64,000 nt of DNA, from assembly GCF_002042975.1 (NCBI RefSeq), contig NW_018149675.1, positions 287,110 through 351,109 on the forward strand. The letters run 5' to 3'. Both the position numbers and the translations under genes were made by a program. This DNA comes from Orbicella faveolata (lineage: Eukaryota > Cnidaria > Anthozoa > Scleractinia > Merulinidae). This document shows positions 57,230 through 64,000 of the stretch, piece by piece. The notes beneath the pieces are model-generated. The model did no database searches. It was given only the letters and a program-made list of their open reading frames with translations, and was not told the DNA's origin. Position 1 is the first letter of the stretch. Each line of letters starts with the position of its first letter.

Positions 57230-60200
57230 ATGGCGGATAGAAGGTCTTTGAATTTTCTTTGCTGCTTGTTATGTATTTTGATTAGTATGAAGAGCTTGGG
57301 AGTTCACGCTACCGACAAGTCACTGCGACATGGCACGTGTGGAATCGAAGAAGGCGAAGATGGCGTCTGTAACAGTGGAGATGAAAATATGTATCTCGAA
57401 AACGTCGATATTTCGGATTTAAAAGACACTGGAGCCAGCATACAAAATAAGGAAGTCGAGAGTTTTTCAGAACATTCGCCAGTAGAGAAAACAAGAAGTG
57501 AAGATGGTAATAGTTTATTTGACAGTAAAGATGAAAATATGTACCCTGAAAACGTCGTCATTTCGAATTTAAAAGACGCTGGAGCCAGCTTACAAAATAA
57601 GGATTATGTCGAGATTCCTTCAGAAGTTTCCCTAGGGGAGAAACCAAGTAGTGAAGATGACAATAGTTTATCAGAAGTAGGAGATAAACAAATACACGTT
57701 ATAGACAATTCAACCAATGAATGGCTAGGACTTCAGATTCCGGTAGTTGATGGGGTTAGGGTAAGTGTCTCGTTCCTTTTGACTTTCTTTTAAATTTGTC
57801 ATAATCATCTTATGCAACTTTCTGGCTTTCTCTATCATAATTGCAATTGATCTGGCCAACTGCCAACCCAGAAAAAAAAATACTGCACTCTACGCGCGAT
57901 TCTGAGTTTGCCCAAATGTGCTCCTTACATTTTGTTTTTAAACCTGCACATTAATCGAAAACCGCCAGTATTATGCAAAATTTAAGATTAATTTACATTA
58001 GATAAAAGCATCCGTCTGATGATCTCTACTTGAGTAACTGTCAACTAGTTTCTATCTTAATTCGCATTCCGCTCTGCATGTATTTGTATCGAGTAGCACT
58101 CCTACGATTGTGTAAAACCACTTCTATTTTTCTTTGTTAGGTACAAACAAATATTTTTGGGCTCTTAATTAACTCTAATTTTAAGGTCTAGATCAATCCA
58201 AATAAAATAATGTCTTGTATGGCTTGGATAGGTTGGTCATGTTCAGGAAATAGAGATTCTTCCAGGGATGAAGCGTCAAATGAAGACACTGAGCATGCGC
58301 CCTCTTGTATTTGGTAAGAAGAAATTATAGATGGATCATAAAGTTAGTTAGATAATGTAAAACATAACCCTTGCTACACACAAGCAAGTCGGTCTTCCTT
58401 TCCAGGTTTTAAACTTGGCAAGTTACCCTTGGCACGTTGGCTGATGCAACACTAGCACACCATATAAAAAGGGTGGAAAAACTTGTTGAGTCCAAAAAAA
58501 TGTTCGCGTGCATGCATAGCATGATTGGGTCCACGTTCGTCTGCAAACTCCTATCATCTGAACTTTCAAATTTCGACTCTCATAAATCAGGACAGGCCTT
58601 CTCTGCGATAGGGGGCCACCATCACTGTCTCCTGATATGTGTCGAACACCCTCTTTAGATAAAGTGGCTGCTGCTACTATAAGACTATCCTGTACACGAC
58701 TTTTCACAAGATTATCTTATGCCTAAAGAATACTCGTGGTTAGGTTGTCAACTGAAGACGAAGTCGGAAGTTGATTTAAGAAGAAAGGAGACTTTGACAA
58801 TTTTGCTACATCATGCGAAAACCAAATCCAATAACTGATGCTGGGTAAAGTCAATCTTTTTTCTTTTCTTATACAATTCTGTGAAGAAACATATCGATGC
58901 ATCTTCAATTCTAATTCAAAACCAAACATGCATGAGACATGACTGGGTGTCGCTGAAATGAGTAAAAAGTGGCACGCAATTGTGCAATTCGTATCAGATC
59001 AATTATCTCTTAATGTCATTATTACGTTTTTATTTCGTTGTTTTATCCAGAGATTCGTGACTTTCTTGACGAAGACGAATGTGAACTTATCATAGCACTT
59101 GCCGAGAATAAAAAGCTCGGTGATAATCCTAAGAGAACAAACAATCGAGGAATATACTATGAAGATCCACTGAACACCTTCAAACAGTGGGACTTGAATG
59201 GTGATGAGTACATTGATCCACAAGAGGTTTGTGAAACACTTCTTCGTATGAAAATACACTTGAACGACGCTAACCTCGAACTCACAAGGAAAACGAGAGG
59301 CAGTCAGTCGAGATAGCCGATAGTAAATGATTGAGGGCTGAGGCCACGTCCATACTACGCCGGAGAAATTTGAAAAAGGAGGTTTCACTCTGAAAACGCA
59401 CCAAATGTTTTCCATCCACACTACGCCAAATTAAAGGACTTCGAAAACGCATTAATCACCGGTCATTTTGGATTTGTGTTTGAGAAAAACCTGAGCAAGA
59501 AAGTCCATACATGTATAATTATCGTAACGTTGTCGTTTTCGAAAAGTTCCCTTTCCAAATGTTTTCTGTCTACACGAAAACGCGAAGCCGGCGTTTTCAA
59601 ATTCCTCCGACCTATTTGAAGAGGGTTTTCGAAAAGCTCCATTGTCATGACGGATTAGTGTGCACGGAAGGCTTAACCGTAGGAACAAAGCTGCGTTTTC
59701 AAATTTCTCGGGCGTAGTATTGACGGGGCCTGCATGAGAAGACGCATCCAAAGGCAAAATATTTCATTTCAAGATGCCGGAAATTTCGAGATTATCGCCT
59801 TTAAGATAAGGAGGATCTGGTAGAAATGCGACAAAGATGTTAAACAAGTCATAAGCTTAAAGAGGGAAAGGAAGAACTACTATAATGTATAAGGTGTAAC
59901 AGTGAATTAACAACTAAATCATTGTTTATCTATTTTTTTCCAAACTGAAGCAACTGACAAAATTTTCATCGGCAGATTGTATTAATTCCTGGTAAAATGG
60001 ATCTGAAGTTTACTGAACACAACGCCACTCAGATGTAAGTAGGGCTATATTAAAAGTCTACACTGACCATAGTCAGTAGCGGTTAAGAAACCCGGTAAAC
60101 ATCAAAGAAGCAAACAAACAGGTTAAGATTTACGTTGGAAGGTCCTTGACCCTGCACATCTTTTGTTCTCTGCTAATTACATAATCACAATGCTTCTATT

Positions 60201-63200
60201 GGTTAGTTATATGAGCAAACATGACCATCTTTTGTATTTTCCCAGGTTTTGTGCAGGGTCGACCCCCAAAATAGCCAACAAAAATATACAACAAAGAACT
60301 TTCCCAGGTTTCATATCAATTTCTTTCTCAGTATCAACTATGCACTCACCATAAGCCAAGCACCAGTTAGTCTGTCTTACGGTTGTCATGCAATATTTCC
60401 TCTTCATCACAAGTTCTCAGACGATAATTAGTCTCAGTGTCGTTTCTTTTTGTTCAGGATGAAAACCCTGCAAATGGACAAAGATGACAATGGTTAGTAC
60501 CTTTTCACCATTATTACAGAATCGCGATTTTTCCCAGTTTTTATTAATTGAAAAGACATCACGAGTAGTTTTTTAACAAGGCAGTTTCCCCTTGCCTCAT
60601 GATTAGTGCGCTCGCGGTGTTCTTAGGCAAGACACTTTACTCCTACAGTGCCTCTCTCCACCCAGGTGTGTAAATGGGTACCGGCGAACGTAATGCTGGG
60701 GGTAGCCCTGCGACCAGTATCCCATCCAGCGGGGGGGGGGTAGAAATACTCCTAGTCACTTCATGCTACAGAAACCGGAGATAAGCTCCGGCCTGATGGT
60801 CCACTTGGCTCGTACCCAGACTTCACCTTTTACCTTTGAATTTGAATTGATTTATCCTTACGACATACGTTCTTGTTTTATCAACAGGAAAAATCGACCT
60901 GACTGAATTCAAAAGTATAGAACTGGAAAGAATAAGAGAATACGTTGACGGACTTCTGAATGATTCCTCACTAAGAAGAATACCCAACAGTAAAGTGTCT
61001 TGGTTGTGGCACGATGAAGATGAACTTCTTCGATATCAACCGGAATTACTGGATGGATTTCACGATCGGTCAGTACATATTGGGTTTATATTATATTAGG
61101 TCTACAATTTCCTCTCTTTGAGTGTTGATGGAAGGATCCTCTAGATGAGGCTACAGACTCGAGCAAGTATATTTCTTTTCTTGAGGCCTCCGACACCTTA
61201 GTCGTTAGTCCAGGTAGCTGAGTTGTGAGGAATTTCTTGTAAGATCAAGTCCCTGACGTATTAGAGTGGCTTTCAATTGAGTGTCCAAAACCAAGTTCAT
61301 TTACTTACCAATTACTTCCCATTCCTCCTCGTTTCTTCCCCTTAATTTGCATAATATTATAATTGAGTTCTGTGTGCGGAGGATTTCAGGAGCAAAAACC
61401 GACTACTCGTAGTCCACTTAATTGCTGATATATAACCATGTAGCTTAAGCTAACACAAGTGGTTTACGTGTCCGGAACACTCCGGTTTCTGTCGTAAGCG
61501 ACCAGGAGCATTCAGGTATTCAGTTTGTAATCAACATGACCTAGACCTTTTCAATAAACCCGACTGAGATAAATGAATGATTTTCGCAGGGTGAAAGCAA
61601 AAAAGGATTGCTTTTCTAGGCCTGCACATAAAATCTTGTTAAAGTTATCTTTCGAATTCGGTCTACTTTAATGGGGCTCACAGAAAATTGTATTTTCAGG
61701 CTACAGGCAGTTACGAAAATACCAAAGGAAATTATACAAGAGAGCGAACCTATGCAAGTAAGTAGCATATTAATCTAATATATCATAATAATTATTAGGG
61801 GGATATCTTCGCTAGTATTAATGAAATTTCCTAAAGTAAATGAACAAGCCCTTTATTTTTTTGAATACGCTTTCAATCTTAGACCAAGGGAATACGACCT
61901 GACAGAGAAATTCATTGAAATCTATTTGTAGGTGATGCAGTTTGAAGAAAACAGTTATCAATATTGCCAGCAAGATAGCGAACCAAAATTTGAAGGAGTT
62001 CCATGCTGCCTCTATGGTGACATGCAAGAGTGCATAATATGCAGGTATGCTCGAAAATACATCAATGAACCATTTATCACTAACCAGCAAGGGATCTGAG
62101 CATTTTTCTCCTTCAAACTTGATGGTCAGCAGATTTCATCAGAGAGATTGTTTAGCATCATGCTATGTTTATTGTCATGATCACGTGACAACGTTCGCCG
62201 GGCTTGATGGTGTTTTCTATTCAAGAAACACACATCGTGTTTCCACGGATTTGTGCTTTTATCTAAGCCATTTTTATTTGACAAGTCGAGGAATTAAAAT
62301 ATGAATAAGCCTACTTTCTGTCGTTAGAAGAACTTACACTTTTCTTTATGTGTTACTGTTATGTTAAATGTGTTTCATGAGAGCCCTAAGTCTCACACTC
62401 GATTTGTATTATATTTCCTGAGGTATATAACAGTGGCTTATTTCCTGAATGACGTTGATGGTGGAGGGGAAGTTGTGTTGCCCCTTGCAAACAGCAAGTT
62501 TGAGGTATTTCGTTTAACATCACTTCGTGTCTTCGTTTGTTAAAGGCTGGCACTGAGTTTAAGAAAAAGACTCAATCAACAAAAGCCATTCTAAAGAAAA
62601 TTTTGCTCTGTCAGCGGGAAAGTTAAACATTAAGTTAATTATCAACTTGAAGTTGATCTTACGAAAGCTGACGTTATGAGCGTTACATGTCAGCCTTAAA
62701 GCTGATAGCAAACTAATATAACTAACACAAGAGAGCTCGCAATGAATTTCGATGAGCTTGCACGTTACTTAGTGTTTTCATTACTGCAAAGACGCTACCC
62801 ATATATGACGCCATGAGGTTGTAATCCCGGGAGGGGTGGGGGGGNGGGGAACTCCCATAAAAAAAAAGGACGGCGGTGCTCGTCGTACCTCCTAGGGGCT
62901 AAAAAAGGGCTTGGATTCCTTAGGGTGTTCAGCCTCTTAGATCCACAGCGGGAACTTTTGCAGTACCTTTTAGGGTATTGAGCAAAAAAAATATATGACA
63001 GGAGATAATGTGTTGTTTTAGACTGGTACCAGCCATGCCCAGACAAGCACCCCGTCCGCTTTTTATATGGGAGCCCCCCACCACGGGGGAGAGGGATGTA
63101 ATACCGCTTAATAACAACAGGGAAATCTTCCTTTTAGGATGACATCATGAAAAATTGTGGTAACTGGACTGGTTTCTTCACGTATGAGAAGACAACAGGA

Positions 63201-63488
63201 AGCGAAAATCACTTCGAAGTGGATATCCAGTTTAAAAAGGACAGTGCTAATAGGGTTTTGTATGGAAAAGGAAAAGACGACAGTGGTGAAGAATTTGAGT
63301 TGATTGACAGTTTGTTGACAGAGGACATCATAAGATTTCGCAAAAAGTATCTGGCTCAAGAGAAGAGTGATGCCTCCATTAAATACGCTGGGAGATGGAA
63401 AGGTAATACGCAAATTGAAGGAAAGTGGTGGATTCCTGGCAAGAGCAAGATGCATGGGCGTTTTTTCATGCGCCACAAAACTTATGAG
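57230..63488 (+). CDS. P4HTM-like paralogue, likely non-catalytic, with extra domain (3' end outside)
   Basis: Ten in-frame exons: 57230-57760, 58232-58313, 59051-59226, 59976-60034, 60458-60492, 60888-61068, 61700-61757, 61932-62044, 62423-62504 and 63138-63488, giving 556 codons and continuing past the window. Intron positions and phases match the minus-strand P4HTM-like gene one for one. Residues 1-27 form a signal peptide, not a membrane anchor with a Lys tail. Residues 51-97 and 101-147 are a 50-residue tandem duplication (both start DENMY) in an acidic stalk. Two EF-hands follow (252-263, 290-301). Where the enzyme has HYHCHHDS this has YQYCQQDS, so the first iron ligand is Gln387. The CC-x7-C-x2-C cysteines are kept. 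Exon 10 (phase 0-0) encodes residues 440-556, a Trp/Gly-rich beta-type domain absent from P4HTM. The second His and the Lys would lie beyond it, unseen. It is probably an inactive secreted or ER-lumenal protein. Confidence 0.88.
59341..59731. mobile_element. MITE, inverse of 8106-8430
   Basis: It starts aggccacgtccatactacgc and ends gcgtagtattgacggggcct, with a tcattttggatttgtg phrase inside that matches the other copy in reverse. It lies in intron 3 of the paralogue. Confidence 0.75.
60597..60815 (+). mobile_element. tRNA-derived SINE (family A), plus orientation
   Basis: It starts with the head ctcatgattagtgcgctcg and has the body ttaggcaagacactttactc and ccacccaggtgtgtaaatgg, ending ggcctgatggtccacttggc. 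The B-box part of the head is deleted. It lies in intron 5 of the paralogue, between the two exons that split EF-hand 2. Confidence 0.75.
61266..61330. repeat. Partial relative of the caattgagtgtc MITE
   Basis: Only one end (tttcaattgagtgtccaaaa) with some of the interior is visible. It lies in intron 6 of the paralogue. Confidence 0.4.
62826..63096. mobile_element. MITE with actcccata ends
   Basis: The left part ggggaactcccataaaaaa and the right part ctttttatatgggagccccc are inverted copies. The interior has ggacggcggtgctcgtcg and gtaccttttagggtattgag. It lies in intron 9 of the paralogue, just before the extra-domain exon. The N at 62825 is in the adjoining poly-G and looks like a base-call problem, not a contig join. 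Confidence 0.6.
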
Positions 63489-64000
63489 GTAGGTCTTGTT
63501 TGAATTAATAGGGGAGGAGGGGGAGCATTATTTGAGCAATAAAGAAGTTATAGTGTTATAGTAAATGGTTCAAGCTATGGAACATCCGTTTGAATTGTTC
63601 GGTCATTTGGGTCACCCGACGTCCCGTGTTGCTAAGACAATATGTTTTGCACAGAAAATGACAGCATGTTCACTAATGACTGGACGTTGGTTTAAATCCA
63701 TAACTGCAGCATCAACTACTTAAAAGTTAGAGTAAACCCATTAAAGTAAGAGCACTGAAAAGTGCTGGAAACTGTCGTTAGCCATCAATCATAAGGAATT
63801 TTTTTTTCCTTTTTTCATCTCGATACAAGGCACTCGTTTTTGTAAGGAACTTGAACTGAACCTCTTAAAATAGACCTTAACTCCGTCTTTCCTTTCAGCC
63901 TCTCGAAATTTGGGTCTTTCTATTTTCGTATACTGTACTGACAGAAGATAGGTCCAGTCTTACCTTACTGCGCTCAAGACTCAAGACCTGGGATCGATGT
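63489..64000. other. Start of next intron of the paralogue
   Basis: It begins with the GTAGGT donor. An acceptor-like tctttcctttcag ends at about 63898, but the sequence after it does not resemble the missing P4H C-terminal exon, so no further exon is called. Confidence 0.4.

Noticed and set aside
63898-63990. Possible next exon of the plus-strand gene
   Set aside because: An acceptor-like tract exists, but the following frame (PLEIWVFLFSY) does not match the expected P4H C-terminus, and no donor can be confirmed before the window ends.
1-64000. Retrovirus-like or other capsid-bearing elements
   Set aside because: I saw no LTR pair or gag/pol/env-like frame. The long direct repeats are contig overlaps or satellites.

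Overview
The window is eukaryotic nuclear DNA, most likely from a cnidarian and probably a stony coral. The evidence is AT-rich introns with canonical splice sites, a small secreted ShK-domain peptide gene, and many dispersed repeats (tRNA-derived SINEs, short inverted-repeat DNA elements, a truncated LINE) of kinds I associate with anthozoan genomes. The species cannot be fixed from the sequence. I saw no bacterial operons, CRISPR arrays, rRNA genes, functional tRNA genes or retrovirus-like elements.

Layout. Positions 1-21,500 are mostly non-coding and repeat-rich. They hold a two-exon ShK peptide gene (2153-2968, minus), several MITEs and a weak candidate small spliced gene (11025-11929, plus). 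Positions 21,558-54,972 are one long minus-strand gene whose ten exons I could assemble in frame into a 445-residue transmembrane prolyl 4-hydroxylase (P4HTM-like). It has a membrane anchor, two EF-hands and the complete Fe/2-oxoglutarate residues. Its third intron (about 26 kb as assembled) holds a 155-bp satellite array (about 17 copies) inside a higher-order repeat of about 1.1 kb, plus a nested 201-codon ORF. Head-to-head with it, 2.3 kb away, a plus-strand paralogue starts at 57,230 and runs off the right edge. It keeps the same intron positions and phases, but starts with a signal peptide and an internally duplicated acidic segment, has Gln where the first iron-binding His should be, and carries an extra exon of 117 codons encoding a domain not found in P4HTM. 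This divergent pair, a likely active membrane enzyme and a likely inactive secreted or lumenal relative with a new domain, is the most interesting biology here.

Assembly caution. Three single-N junctions (16935, 38045, 45877) each sit at the start of a direct duplication of 2.5, 6.3 and 5.4 kb. Each has the exact structure of two overlapping contigs that were joined instead of merged. About 14 kb of the window is therefore probably artefactual, and the nested ORF, which appears three times, is probably a single gene. Scattered differences between copies look like two haplotypes.

How the parts work together. P4HTM-type enzymes sit in the endoplasmic reticulum membrane and use oxygen, Fe(II) and 2-oxoglutarate; in vertebrates they are linked to the hypoxia response and calcium. 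The paralogue may have become a non-catalytic EF-hand protein. No functional link to the ShK gene is apparent.
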